Source: Lachnospiraceae bacterium (lineage in GTDB: Bacteria; Bacillota; Clostridia; Lachnospirales; Lachnospiraceae). Taken from it: a stretch of DNA of 64,000 bases. Numbering within the stretch: position 1 is the stretch's first letter; every line of letters starts with the position of its first letter. Under the pieces are notes generated by a model, which worked only from the letters and a program-made list of their open reading frames with translations, did no database searches and was not told the DNA's origin. Positions 27,694-36,047 of this stretch are shown here, one piece after another. The stretch spans positions 124,001 through 188,000 of the forward strand of contig CAJTDK010000004.1 of the NCBI GenBank assembly GCA_910575105.1. Direction: 5' to 3'. A program made the translations under genes and the position numbers.

Positions 27694-27721
27694 CTAAATG
27701 AAATACCCTCTTGCATACACT
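27694..27721 (+). promoter_or_regulatory. Candidate sigma-E promoter of spoIVA
   Basis: CATACACT (27714-27721) is a good sigma-E -10 box. TCTAAAT lies about 14 bases upstream and weakly resembles the -35. Sigma-E control of spoIVA is known in Bacillus. The -35 match is poor. Confidence 0.5.
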
Positions 27722-27749
27722 GTTATCAGCAGAACAAGGGGGTATTAGA

Positions 27750-29222
27750 ATGAATACGTTTCAATTATACAAGGATATCGAAGCCCGGACAAAGGGAGAA
27801 ATATACATAGGGGTAGTAGGTCCGGTGAGGACCGGAAAATCTACATTTATCAAACGATTCATGGATGTGCTGGTGCTCCCGCATATGGAGGATGAGCATG
27901 GGAAGGAACGGACGAAGGATGAGCTTCCCCAGTCGGCATCCGGGCGCACGATCATGACCACAGAGCCTAAGTTCGTGCCCAAGGAAGCAGCGGAGATCCG
28001 CCTTTCGGAGGATGTCAGGGTGAAGGTGCGGCTCATAGACTGTGTAGGCTATATGGTGGAGGGCGCATCCGGCCATGTGGAGGGGAACGGGGAGCGTATG
28101 GTGAAGACGCCCTGGTTCGACTATGAAATCCCGTTTACCAAGGCAGCAGGGATCGGTACGCGCAAGGTGATCCACGACCACGCCACCATCGGGATCGTGG
28201 TGACTACAGACGGAAGTATCGGTGAGATCGAGAGAGAGCATTACCGGACGGCGGAAGGCCAGACCATAAGAGAGCTTCAGACGATCGGTAAGCCTTTTGT
28301 AGTGCTTGTGAATTCCGTAAAGCCTTACGGCGACGACGCAAAAAAGGTGGCTGCAGAGATCGAGCAGGAGTATGGCGTCAAGGCGCTCCCGGTCAACTGC
28401 GAGCAGCTAAAGGAAGATGACATCTATAAGATATTAGAGGAGGTCATGTTCGAGTTTCCTGTGTCGGAGATCCAGTTCTTCATTCCCAAATGGGTTGAGA
28501 TGCTGCCCAGGGACCATGTGATCAAGCAGGATCTTTTGGGGCATATCCGGGATGTGATGGAGCAGATGAGCGAGGTGCGGGACGCGGCCCGTGGGCTGGG
28601 GGTGCCGGAGAGCTCTTACATAGATGAAATGAAGATCGACCATATCGGTATGGATAATGGCTGTGTCAAGGTGCGCATCGGCGTTGCGGAAAAGTTCTAC
28701 TATCAGATGCTGAGCGACCTGACCGGCATGACCATCGCAGGGCAGTATGAACTGATCGCTGCGATGAAGAACCTTTCGGAACTTAAGACCGAGTATGAGG
28801 ACGTGAAGGATGCTTTCGCCTCTGTGCGGATGAAGGGCTACGGCATGGTGAGCCCCAAGAAGGAGGAGATCACCCTGGATGAGCCGACCATCATCAAGCA
28901 GGGCAATAAATACGGCGTGAAGATCCATTCCCAGGCGCCGTCCATCCACCTGATCCGCGCCAACATCGAGACGGAGATCGCGCCGATCGTCGGTAATGAG
29001 CAGCAGGCGCAGGACCTGATCGACTATATCAAGACGATGAGCGACACGGAAGAAGGAATCTGGGGCACCAATATCTTCGGTAAATCCGTGGAGGATCTGG
29101 TGACGGACGGGATGCGCAATAAAATGCTGTCCATTAATGACGAGAGCCAGGGGAAGCTGCAGGATACGATGCAGAAGATCGTCAACGACAGCAATGGCGG
29201 TATGGTGTGTATTATTATTTAA
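27750..29222 (+). CDS. spoIVA: Stage IV sporulation protein A
   Basis: SpoIVA is an ATPase that polymerises on the forespore as the base of the spore coat. The Walker A loop GPVRTGKSTF is near residue 24, and the family block LIDCVGYMVEGASGH follows. The 490-residue length equals that of the Bacillus protein (492). AAGGGGG precedes the ATG at 27750. This gene is strong evidence that the organism makes, or descends from makers of, endospores. Confidence 0.97.
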   Translation: MNTFQLYKDIEARTKGEIYIGVVGPVRTGKSTFIKRFMDVLVLPHMEDEHGKERTKDELPQSASGRTIMTTEPKFVPKEAAEIRLSEDVRVKVRLIDCVGYMVEGASGHVEGNGERMVKTPWFDYEIPFTKAAGIGTRKVIHDHATIGIVVTTDGSIGEIEREHYRTAEGQTIRELQTIGKPFVVLVNSVKPYGDDAKKVAAEIEQEYGVKALPVNCEQLKEDDIYKILEEVMFEFPVSEIQFFIPKWVEMLPRDHVIKQDLLGHIRDVMEQMSEVRDAARGLGVPESSYIDEMKIDHIGMDNGCVKVRIGVAEKFYYQMLSDLTGMTIAGQYELIAAMKNLSELKTEYEDVKDAFASVRMKGYGMVSPKKEEITLDEPTIIKQGNKYGVKIHSQAPSIHLIRANIETEIAPIVGNEQQAQDLIDYIKTMSDTEEGIWGTNIFGKSVEDLVTDGMRNKMLSINDESQGKLQDTMQKIVNDSNGGMVCIII

Positions 29223-29235
29223 AGACAGAATGCGG

Positions 29236-29280
29236 GGCGCCGCCCAATCATCTGGACAAATGATTGGGCGGTGCCTTTTA
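29236..29280 (+). terminator. Terminator of spoIVA
   Basis: A 16-bp stem with one mismatch (29236-29251 with 29260-29275, core CCGCCCAATCAT) is followed by TTTTAAG. Confidence 0.85.
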
Positions 29281-29383
29281 AGCTTGTTTTTATCCTATGG
29301 GTTTAGCATGCTGTGAATAATAACGCAAATAATTTGGCAATTAAATAAATTTCAAATAAATTGTATACATTATTTAAAAGCTC

Positions 29384-29392
29384 TGCTATAAT
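29384..29392 (+). promoter_or_regulatory. Extended -10 promoter of the SDR gene
   Basis: TGC precedes a consensus TATAAT (29387-29392). The nearest -35-like hexamer, TTGTAT at 29361-29366, is 20 bases away, so the extended -10 probably matters most. Confidence 0.45.
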
Positions 29393-29460
29393 TATATATT
29401 AGGTAATAAAAGTCTTGGGATAACCTGTATTTCCCGGGCTGTTCAGAAGGAGGATGTGCA

Positions 29461-30204
29461 ATGTTAAAAGGGAAGATCGCTGTCGTGACAGGCGGTACGA
29501 GAGGAATTGGTTTTTCAATTGTAAAGAAATACCTGGAGAACGGGGCAAAAGTAGTCCTGTTCGGTTCGAGGGCAGAGACGGTGGACAAAGCGTTAGCCGC
29601 ACTGAAAGAGGAGAACGCAGACTGGGAGGTGAGCGGGGCGCACCCGGACCTTAAGGATGCCGCGTCTGTGGAGGAAGCCATCACAAAGGTAAAAGATAAG
29701 TACGGAAGGATCGACATTCTGGTGAACAATGCGGGTGTATCAGACAGTACGAAGATCGGGGACTATACGTCAGAGCATTTTGCCAATATCATGCAGCTTA
29801 ATGTCAACGCTATCATGAATGCGGTCATACCGGCGGCAAAGATCATGAAGGAGCAGGGCGGCGGCTGTATCTTAAACACAAGCTCTATGGTCAGTATATG
29901 CGGACAGCCAAGCGGCGTCGCCTATCCTGCGAGTAAATCTGCGGTGAATGGCCTTACCTGGTCGTTAGCGAGGGAGCTTGGCCCCGACGGTATCCGTGTG
30001 AATGCGGTGGCGCCGGGAATCACGAAGACAGATATGGTAGCGGCGCTCCCCGAGAAGATGATTCAACCGCTGATCAACGCGATCCCCCTTCGCAGGGTCG
30101 GGGAGCCGGAGGATATCGCCAATGCATTTTTATTCCTTGCAAGCGATATGGCAGGCTATGTGACGGGAGAGATCCTTTCCGTGGACGGCGCCATGAGGAC
30201 ATAA
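29461..30204 (+). CDS. Short-chain dehydrogenase/reductase, FabG/BaiA-like
   Basis: A 247-residue classical SDR: cofactor loop TGGTRGIGF, NNAG, and the catalytic Ser with YPASK. The C-terminal LFLASDMAGYVTGEILSVDGA is also typical. Several stretches (GGTRGIGF, PDL, GVAYPASK, EPEDIANAFLFLASD) recall the bile acid 3-alpha-hydroxysteroid dehydrogenase BaiA of C. scindens, but the same residues occur in FabG. It stands alone behind its own promoter, not in a fatty acid operon, which argues against FabG itself. Its substrate is undetermined. Confidence 0.8.
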   Translation: MLKGKIAVVTGGTRGIGFSIVKKYLENGAKVVLFGSRAETVDKALAALKEENADWEVSGAHPDLKDAASVEEAITKVKDKYGRIDILVNNAGVSDSTKIGDYTSEHFANIMQLNVNAIMNAVIPAAKIMKEQGGGCILNTSSMVSICGQPSGVAYPASKSAVNGLTWSLARELGPDGIRVNAVAPGITKTDMVAALPEKMIQPLINAIPLRRVGEPEDIANAFLFLASDMAGYVTGEILSVDGAMRT

Positions 30205-30269
30205 GTTATCTTTCATCTATGACGTTGCGGAATATCTGCATACCCTAGTGCTCCATCCTGAAAACGCCG

Positions 30270-30440
30270 ATGTGCGTTGAGACACTGCTGAAAGAGATTT
30301 TTGATGAATATGAGCTGAAGATGAATTTTGAACAATATGTCCTGGTCGGGAGTACGGTGTGCTCTTATCTGCCATGGATGAAGGACAGCGGGAAAGTCGA
30401 AGCAGCTTTCAGGAACAATATGGTGATGTGGAACAGTTGA
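30270..30440 (+). pseudogene. Short open frame, possible gene remnant
   Basis: An ATG at 30270 opens 56 codons ending at 30440, with a stop codon shortly before the start and no convincing ribosome binding site. The product (MCVETLLKEIFDEYELKMNF...) looks like part of a globular protein, with helix-like and hydrophobic runs, but I do not recognise it. It occupies most of the 308-bp gap between the SDR gene and degV. It could be a real small gene or a decayed fragment. Confidence 0.3.
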
Positions 30441-30464
30441 ACAGGGACTTGCTGGAAAGTCATA

Positions 30465-30505
30465 AAAAATTCCGCAAAGACAGGACGTGTCTTTGCGGAA
30501 TTTTT
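30465..30505. terminator. Bidirectional terminator between SDR gene and degV
   Basis: A perfect 18-bp stem (AAAAATTCCGCAAAGACA at 30465-30482 with its complement at 30488-30505) closes a 5-base loop and has T runs on both strands. Confidence 0.9.
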
Positions 30506-30512
30506 AAGTGAA

Positions 30513-31367
30513 TTATTCTGTTTCTTTAGCCACGTATACGATACCGAAGGCCCCGGTCCCGATATGGGTCCCGATGATCGGCCCGATGCCCCGCACCTTC
30601 GGGGATTCGATATCAAGCCCGCTCTTCTGGAGCGCATGGACAAATGCCGCGCAGTTTTTCTGGTCGTAGGCATACAGGAAATATATGGGGCAGTCCATAT
30701 CCGGCGCGTCGGCCATCGTAAGCTTCGCTACCTGCCTGCAGGCATGACGGATGCCCATCTGCTTGCCGCAGAGGGTGACATTGCCGTCTCCGGTAAAGGT
30801 AATGATGGGCTTTAGGTTGGCCAGGTTCCCAAGGACAGCGGCAGTCCTTGGCAGACGCCCGCCTTTAGCCAGATATTCTAAAGTGTCAAGGCCGGCAAAG
30901 AGGCGCAGCCTTGGCTTTAAGCTCTCGATCTCTGTTACGATCTCCTGTGCGGTGCGCCCCGCGTCCCGCATCTTGACTGCACGGTCGACCAGGATACGCA
31001 TTCCGAGGGTCGCGATTCTGCTGTCGATGATATAGATATCTTCATATTCTGCCATGCTCTTTGCCAGATTTGCATTCTGCAGTGTGCCGCTCAATGCACT
31101 GGAGATCAGGATAGCGATCACGGCGTCGCCGGCCTCCTTCGCCTCCTTAAAGCACTGAAGAAAGCTGGAAGGCGAGGGCTGGGAGGTCTTTGGGAAATCC
31201 TTTCCTTCCATCAAAAGGCGGAAAAATTCTTCCTTGGTAATGTCGTGTCCATCCAGATACTCCCTGTCGCCGAAGGTTACGGTCATGGGGATACAGGTGA
31301 TCTGCCTCTTTTCAATCTCCTGTGCGGAATAATCAGCGGCAGAATCAGTAATAATGCGGATTGCCAT
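30513..31367 (-). CDS. DegV family fatty-acid-binding protein
   Basis: DegV-type proteins bind a fatty acid between two domains; some (FakB) present it to the kinase FakA. The opening IRIITDSAADYSAQEIEK and SQPSPSSFLQCFKEA, plus ISSALSGTLQNA, are the family's ligand-binding motifs. The 284-residue length is normal. No fakA is adjacent. The gene has its own terminator and an upstream gap of about 250 bp shared with moaC. Confidence 0.92.
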   Translation of the reverse strand: MAIRIITDSAADYSAQEIEKRQITCIPMTVTFGDREYLDGHDITKEEFFRLLMEGKDFPKTSQPSPSSFLQCFKEAKEAGDAVIAILISSALSGTLQNANLAKSMAEYEDIYIIDSRIATLGMRILVDRAVKMRDAGRTAQEIVTEIESLKPRLRLFAGLDTLEYLAKGGRLPRTAAVLGNLANLKPIITFTGDGNVTLCGKQMGIRHACRQVAKLTMADAPDMDCPIYFLYAYDQKNCAAFVHALQKSGLDIESPKVRGIGPIIGTHIGTGAFGIVYVAKETE

Positions 31368-31614
31368 AGTGTTTCACTCCTTTGCTTCTGCTATTTTTTT
31401 CTCTATATTTGAATTACATGTAAATTGATGATCAGGTTACTGTACGCCCACAGAAGCAGCAATGTGCTAAAATCCATTTAATATTGCCTTCGGCAATGGG
31501 ACTATGTGAACAATAGTAGTAACAGAACTATATCGTAAACATTTGAAAAAGTCAATGTATATAGAGGAATAATGTGTTATACTATATCCGGATACATAGA
31601 AAAGGAGAAGCATT

Positions 31615-32199
31615 ATGGGAGATTTTACGCATTTTGATCTGCAGGGCAATGCGGTTATGGCGGACGTGAGCGGAAAGTCTGTCACGGACGGGGAAGCGGT
31701 GGCGTGCGGCCGTATCCTGATGTCGCAGGAGTGCTTTCATCTGGTGAAGGGCGGCGGCATGAAGAAGGGCGACGTGCTCGGGGTGGCGAGGGTCGCCGGT
31801 ATCATGGGGGCGAAGAAGGCCTCAGAGCTGATCCCATTATGTCAGATTACCGGGCTTACCGGAGCGGAGATCGAGTTCGAGCTGCGGCCGGAGATCTGTG
31901 CCATAGAGGCTCGGTGTACAGCCCGGACAGAGGGCAGGACTGGGGGTGAGATGGAGGCTTTAACGGGGGTGAATATTGCACTTCTTACCATATATGACAT
32001 GTGCAAGGCTGTGGATAAGGGCATGTTTATCGAGAGCATACATCTGGTACACAAGTCCGGCGCTAAGAGCGGGACATGGACTGATGGGGAGGAAGCGGCC
32101 CCAGGCTCCCTGAAGCTGTGGGGCGAAAAGAGGGAGCAGGCATGCCGGAATAAGAAAAGTGATCCGGGAGACGTAAGCCTCTGGGATATGAATAAATAA
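31615..32199 (+). CDS. moaC: Cyclic pyranopterin monophosphate synthase MoaC, variant active site
   Basis: MoaC forms cyclic pyranopterin monophosphate for molybdenum cofactor. GGEMEALTGVNIALLTIYDMCKAVDKG and the KSG motif make the family clear; Lys51 (KKGD) and the Asp and Lys of YDMCK are kept. The normally invariant LCH is LCQ here: residue 77, the position of the catalytic His77 in E. coli MoaC, is Gln. The protein has about 30 extra residues at the C-terminus, total 194. The molybdopterin adenylyltransferase-like gene lies 2 kb further on. Confidence 0.9.
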   Translation: MGDFTHFDLQGNAVMADVSGKSVTDGEAVACGRILMSQECFHLVKGGGMKKGDVLGVARVAGIMGAKKASELIPLCQITGLTGAEIEFELRPEICAIEARCTARTEGRTGGEMEALTGVNIALLTIYDMCKAVDKGMFIESIHLVHKSGAKSGTWTDGEEAAPGSLKLWGEKREQACRNKKSDPGDVSLWDMNK

Positions 32200-32278
32200 A
32201 TTGAAGAAATTATTTTAATGCTGGTTTAATGTGGTATTATATAATGGTAACTAATGAATACAATAAAGAGGTGGACGT

Positions 32279-34129
32279 ATGATGATGAAAAAATTTACTT
32301 GTAAACTGATTGCTGCTGCGGTCTGTGCCTGCCTGGCTGTGTCTGGCTTTACGCTGGAAGGCCGGGGAGAGGTCCTGGCACAGGATATCAGCGAGGGATA
32401 TGAGGATGCGGATGTCCGGGATGCAGACACGCTAGGGGAAAGTGCAGGCGCAGAAGGCATTAAGGATGCAGGCGACCTCCGGGATACGGAAAATATCCAG
32501 GATGCGGGGGATAAGGACGGGGCAAAGGGAACAGGTGAAGCAGCGGACATGAAGGAGCAGGGCAGTACGGGCACAGCGGAGCGTCAGATTGCTGAGACTG
32601 CCAAAGCGAAGATTTCTCTCGATGATCCAGAAAAGATCCTGATCGAGTTCAAGATCACCAAGAGCAAAGTGAACGATGATCCCTTTGACGGGGCATTTTA
32701 TTATAAGGACGCCAATATGCATCCGGTGATGCTCGTGTACCCGATCGAGCGGATCGCGGATGATGCGGGGATAGATGAGGATAAGATTTATAAAAACGAG
32801 CAGGGAGAGCTGTTTGAAAAGGGGGGAGCGCTGACAAAGGGAACGGATTATACGGTAAGCTACCCTTCTGCCTGCCAGAAGCCCGGCAAATATGAGCTGA
32901 CGGTAAGTGCAGCTGCCAGTTCCGGGGAATATGAGGGGGCGAAGAAGATTCCCTACGAGGTTGTAGAGAAGGAGCATAAGTGGAGCGATTGGAAGACGAC
33001 CGTTAAGCAGACCGTATTTAACGATGGGCAAAAGCAGCGTACCTGTTCTGTCTGCGGGAAGACAGAGACGGTAGTGCTGGCGAAGCCGAAGGCGAAAATT
33101 ACGCTTAATATGACGACTATCCCGATCCAGGCCAAGAAGACGACAACGCTGTTTAAGGTCAGCGGTCTTGCGGCAGGCGACTCTGTCAAGAAGTATGAAA
33201 GCAGTAATAAAAAGATATTCACGGTTGATAAAAAGGGTAAGATAAAGGCAAAGAAGAAAGGAACGGCCAAGCTTACCGTCACGCTGGCCAGCGGAAAGAA
33301 AGCGACGGCGAAGGTCAAGGTGCAGAAAGGGGCGGTCAAGACCACGAAGGTGACGGTCAACGCGTCCAGTCTTGTTTTATTAAAGGGAGGAAACTATACG
33401 CTGAATACCACGCTGGCGCCGCTTACCACCCAGCAGAAGGTTACTTACTCATCTTCCAATAACAAGGTCGCCACAGTGAGCAGCAAGGGCGTGGTGACGG
33501 CAAAGAAAAAGGGAACAGCCAATATCACGGTCAAGTCCGGAAGCAAGAAAAAGAAGATCAAGATCACGGTGCAGGTCCCGACTTTCCCGAAAGGAGATGG
33601 CAATGCATTTTTAGAGTCCTGCAAGAAGATCGCCAACACCATTATGAGCGACGGCAACTGGATCTATTACAGCGGGGCAGGGATGAAAAAGAGCTTTGCC
33701 GAGGCCAGGGACTATACCCCGAGGCAGACAAGCTGTGCTAATTATGTGAATTTCTGCATGCAGGATTTCGGGACGCTTGAGGCTGGAATGGCATTTTACA
33801 GTGACGGCAACGGCAAGCTCGTCTATCAGGGCAATGCTGCGAAAAAGGCTGCCACGAAGGCGCTTGTGGAGAAGAACTACGACATCATGAAGATCGGCGG
33901 AAAAAAAGCAGTAGTTGCAGGGCTCGTGCCAGGAGATATCTGTCTGTATAAGGGACACACCAACGTATTTGCGGGAATGAACAGCGAAGGCGTGCCGATG
34001 TGGTATGACGCGGGAAGGAATTCGACTTCTGACGGGAAGCCCCAGAGCGGATATTTTACCAATATGTACAGGGCGTCATACTATAATTCAATGCCGATCT
34101 ACATCGTGCTGAGGCTGAAAAAAGAATAA
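32279..34129 (+). CDS. Secreted protein with two Ig-like (BIG_2) domains and an NlpC/P60-like end
   Basis: A signal peptide (KLIAAAVCACLAVSG) is followed by an acidic, Asp/Glu/Ala-rich stretch to about residue 105, a region of unknown fold, a CXXC pair (CSVCGKTE) and two BIG_2-type domains (about 270-350 and 355-435), both with KKKGTAKLTV or KKKGTANITV. The C-terminal 170 residues contain TSCANYVNFCMQDFG, LVPGDICLYKGHTNVFAG and a late WYDAGRN, compatible with an NlpC/P60 or CHAP-like Cys-His hydrolase. 616 residues. It is likely a surface or wall hydrolase. It sits between moaC and mog, apparently by chance. Confidence 0.75.
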   Translation: MMMKKFTCKLIAAAVCACLAVSGFTLEGRGEVLAQDISEGYEDADVRDADTLGESAGAEGIKDAGDLRDTENIQDAGDKDGAKGTGEAADMKEQGSTGTAERQIAETAKAKISLDDPEKILIEFKITKSKVNDDPFDGAFYYKDANMHPVMLVYPIERIADDAGIDEDKIYKNEQGELFEKGGALTKGTDYTVSYPSACQKPGKYELTVSAAASSGEYEGAKKIPYEVVEKEHKWSDWKTTVKQTVFNDGQKQRTCSVCGKTETVVLAKPKAKITLNMTTIPIQAKKTTTLFKVSGLAAGDSVKKYESSNKKIFTVDKKGKIKAKKKGTAKLTVTLASGKKATAKVKVQKGAVKTTKVTVNASSLVLLKGGNYTLNTTLAPLTTQQKVTYSSSNNKVATVSSKGVVTAKKKGTANITVKSGSKKKKIKITVQVPTFPKGDGNAFLESCKKIANTIMSDGNWIYYSGAGMKKSFAEARDYTPRQTSCANYVNFCMQDFGTLEAGMAFYSDGNGKLVYQGNAAKKAATKALVEKNYDIMKIGGKKAVVAGLVPGDICLYKGHTNVFAGMNSEGVPMWYDAGRNSTSDGKPQSGYFTNMYRASYYNSMPIYIVLRLKKE

Positions 34130-34220
34130 ATAACGTTGGCATTGCATTATTTTAACAAAAGGGTTAAAATCTAAGTTAATGATTTAGAGGAACCACGCAG
34201 GATAAAAGGGAGGTTATACG

Positions 34221-34691
34221 ATGAGGGTAGCTATACTGACAGCGAACACAGCAGTATATAGGGAACAGGAAGAAGATAGGGGCGGAAAGGCGATCAAGAA
34301 GATGGTGGAGAAGGCCGGGGAGCAGGTTGTGTTCATGAAAGCCGTTCCCAATGACAGGAAGGTATTGTCAACGATCATGCAGAGGATGGCAGACGGGGCG
34401 ATCGCCGATCTGATCCTCACCACCGGAGGAGCCGGGTGCGGGCCGGATGACTGTACGCCGGAGGCGACGATGGATGTCGCCGAGCGTTTGGTGCTTGGGA
34501 TTCCGGAGGCCATGCGCGCATATATGATGTCCCTGACGAAGCGCTCCATGCTGAACCGCTGTGCGGCGGGCATAAAGGGAGAGACGATGATCGTGAACCT
34601 TCCGGGCAAAGAGGGCGCGGTGAAGGCAGCGCTTGAATATCTTCTTCCAGAGATACAGCATGCAGTGAAGGTGATAAAAGGAGAGGTCTAG
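34221..34691 (+). CDS. mog: MogA/MoaB-type molybdopterin adenylyltransferase
   Basis: The family activates molybdopterin by adenylation before metal insertion. The 156-residue protein has the order AILTANTAVY, VVFMKAVPNDR and TTGGAGCGPDDCTPEAT. The usual signature is TTGGTG with R-D-x-T-P-E-A; here the second Thr is Ala and the Arg is Asp, while the Asp-x-Thr-Pro core is kept. The 3' end is one base from the MBL gene, so the two are coupled. MoaA, MoaE and MoeA are not in the window. Confidence 0.82.
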   Translation: MRVAILTANTAVYREQEEDRGGKAIKKMVEKAGEQVVFMKAVPNDRKVLSTIMQRMADGAIADLILTTGGAGCGPDDCTPEATMDVAERLVLGIPEAMRAYMMSLTKRSMLNRCAAGIKGETMIVNLPGKEGAVKAALEYLLPEIQHAVKVIKGEV

Positions 34692-34692
34692 G

Positions 34693-35403
34693 ATGAAGGT
34701 CACTTATCTGTACCACAGCGGATTTACGGTGGAAGTTGAAGATATAGCGCTGGTGTTCGACTATTATAAGGGCGAGCTCCCTGAGACAGTGAAGGGAAAG
34801 AAGCTTTATGTCTTTTCCAGCCATTATCATAAGGACCATTTCCAGTACAAGGTGTTTGACTGGGCAGAGGAATACGATGTTACTTATCTTCTGTCTAAGG
34901 ACATTCGGGCAAGAGGGCCGGAGGGGAAGACGATCAAGGTAAAGAAACGGCAGGAGCTTAAGGTGGATGACCTCTGGATAAAGACGCTGTGTTCAACGGA
35001 CGTGGGAGTGGCGTTCTTTGTGCGCGTCAGGGGAACCTGCATATATCACGCGGGGGATTTAAACTGGTGGCACTGGGAGGAGGAAGGCCCGGTTTATAAT
35101 GCGAAGATGAAGGCGGATTACCAGAAGGAGATCGGGGCGATAGAAGGGGAGCACATAGACCTTGCCTTCGTCCCGCTGGATCCGAGGCTTGAGAAGGCGT
35201 ATGGATGGGGGATTGATTATTTCATGCGGCATACGGATACGGCGCATCTGTTCCCTATGCATCTGTGGGGCGGCTATAAGACGATCCTGCGGTTTCTTGA
35301 GGATCCGCTGTCGGAAGGGTACCGGGACAGGATCGTTAAGATCGCAGGAAGGCAGCAGAGCTTTGAACTGCCGGAAGCCTCAGAAGGGAAAGCAGGGAAT
35401 TGA
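34693..35403 (+). CDS. MBL-fold metallohydrolase
   Basis: A 236-residue metallo-beta-lactamase-fold protein. SSHYHKDHF is the H-x-H-x-D-H metal motif, CIYHAGDLNWWHWE supplies a further Asp, and the C-terminal FPMHLWG the last His. The closest relatives are clostridial YcbL or UlaG-like hydrolases of unknown substrate. The gene starts one base after mog. Its last 73 bases have been duplicated in tandem immediately downstream (see repeat 35331-35480). Confidence 0.85.
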   Translation: MKVTYLYHSGFTVEVEDIALVFDYYKGELPETVKGKKLYVFSSHYHKDHFQYKVFDWAEEYDVTYLLSKDIRARGPEGKTIKVKKRQELKVDDLWIKTLCSTDVGVAFFVRVRGTCIYHAGDLNWWHWEEEGPVYNAKMKADYQKEIGAIEGEHIDLAFVPLDPRLEKAYGWGIDYFMRHTDTAHLFPMHLWGGYKTILRFLEDPLSEGYRDRIVKIAGRQQSFELPEASEGKAGN

Positions 35404-35480
35404 CCGTTAAGACCGCAGGAAAGCAGCAGAACTTTAAGCTGCCGTAAGCCTTGGAAGGGAAAGCAGGGAATTGACCGTGA
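35331..35480 (+). repeat. 71-bp tandem duplication of a gene 3' end
   Basis: GATCGTTAAGATCGCAGGAA starts at 35331, a diverged copy (GACCGTTAAGACCGCAGGAA) at 35402, and the beginning of a third (GACCGTGAAGG) at 35473, a constant 71-bp step. Copy 1 is the coding end of the MBL gene, including its stop; copy 2 lies after it, out of frame. The copies differ at about ten positions, so the event is not very recent. Confidence 0.9.
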
Positions 35481-35529
35481 AGGAGTCAGAGGGCAGGACT
35501 TTGGGCTTTTTAAGGATAAAGGAGGATTT

Positions 35530-36009
35530 ATGAAGGTCAGTATATACACAGACGGCGCTGCCCGCGGCAATCCGGACGGACCGGGAGGCTACGGGACAGT
35601 TCTGGAGTATGTTGATACGAAGGGAGAGCTTCACCGCAAGGAGATCTCCCAGGGATATAAGAAGACGACCAATAACCGGATGGAGCTGATGGCCGTGATC
35701 GCCGGGCTTGAGGCGCTGAACCGCCCCTGTGAGGTCGCGCTTTATTCGGACTCAAAATACGTGGTGGATGCCTTTAACCAGCACTGGATCGACGGGTGGC
35801 TGAAAAAGGGCTGGAAGCGGGGGAAGAATGAGCCGGTTAAGAATGTAGATCTCTGGAAGCGTCTTCTGTCCGCCAAAGAAAAGCATCAGGTGAAGTTTAT
35901 CTGGGTCAAAGGCCACGACGGCCATCCGCAGAATGAGCGGTGCGACAAGCTCGCGACTTCAGCGGCAGACGGCAGTGAACTGATCGAGGATACGATAGTC
36001 GAAAAGTGA
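35530..36009 (+). CDS. rnhA: Ribonuclease HI
   Basis: RNase HI cuts the RNA of RNA-DNA hybrids. The acidic active site is complete: [24 protein letters not shown] and NERCDKLA, with the GHDGHPQNE loop carrying the His. The 159-residue length and the basic handle region [16 protein letters not shown] are typical of the enteric type. GGAGG precedes the ATG. Confidence 0.96.
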   Translation: MKVSIYTDGAARGNPDGPGGYGTVLEYVDTKGELHRKEISQGYKKTTNNRMELMAVIAGLEALNRPCEVALYSDSKYVVDAFNQHWIDGWLKKGWKRGKNEPVKNVDLWKRLLSAKEKHQVKFIWVKGHDGHPQNERCDKLATSAADGSELIEDTIVEK

Positions 36010-36010
36010 T

Positions 36011-36039
36011 TTGCCAACAGGCGGAAAGTATGTTATAAT
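36011..36039 (+). promoter_or_regulatory. Promoter of rnpB
   Basis: TTGCCA (36011-36016), a 17-base spacer and consensus TATAAT (36034-36039), ending 8 bases before the first base of the RNA's P1 helix. Confidence 0.8.
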
Positions 36040-36047
36040 CGTAAACT

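Noticed and set aside
27607-27700. A terminator at GTTACCG...CGGTAAC after gpsA
   Set aside because: The stem is short (7 bp) and is followed by A rather than T on the plus strand.
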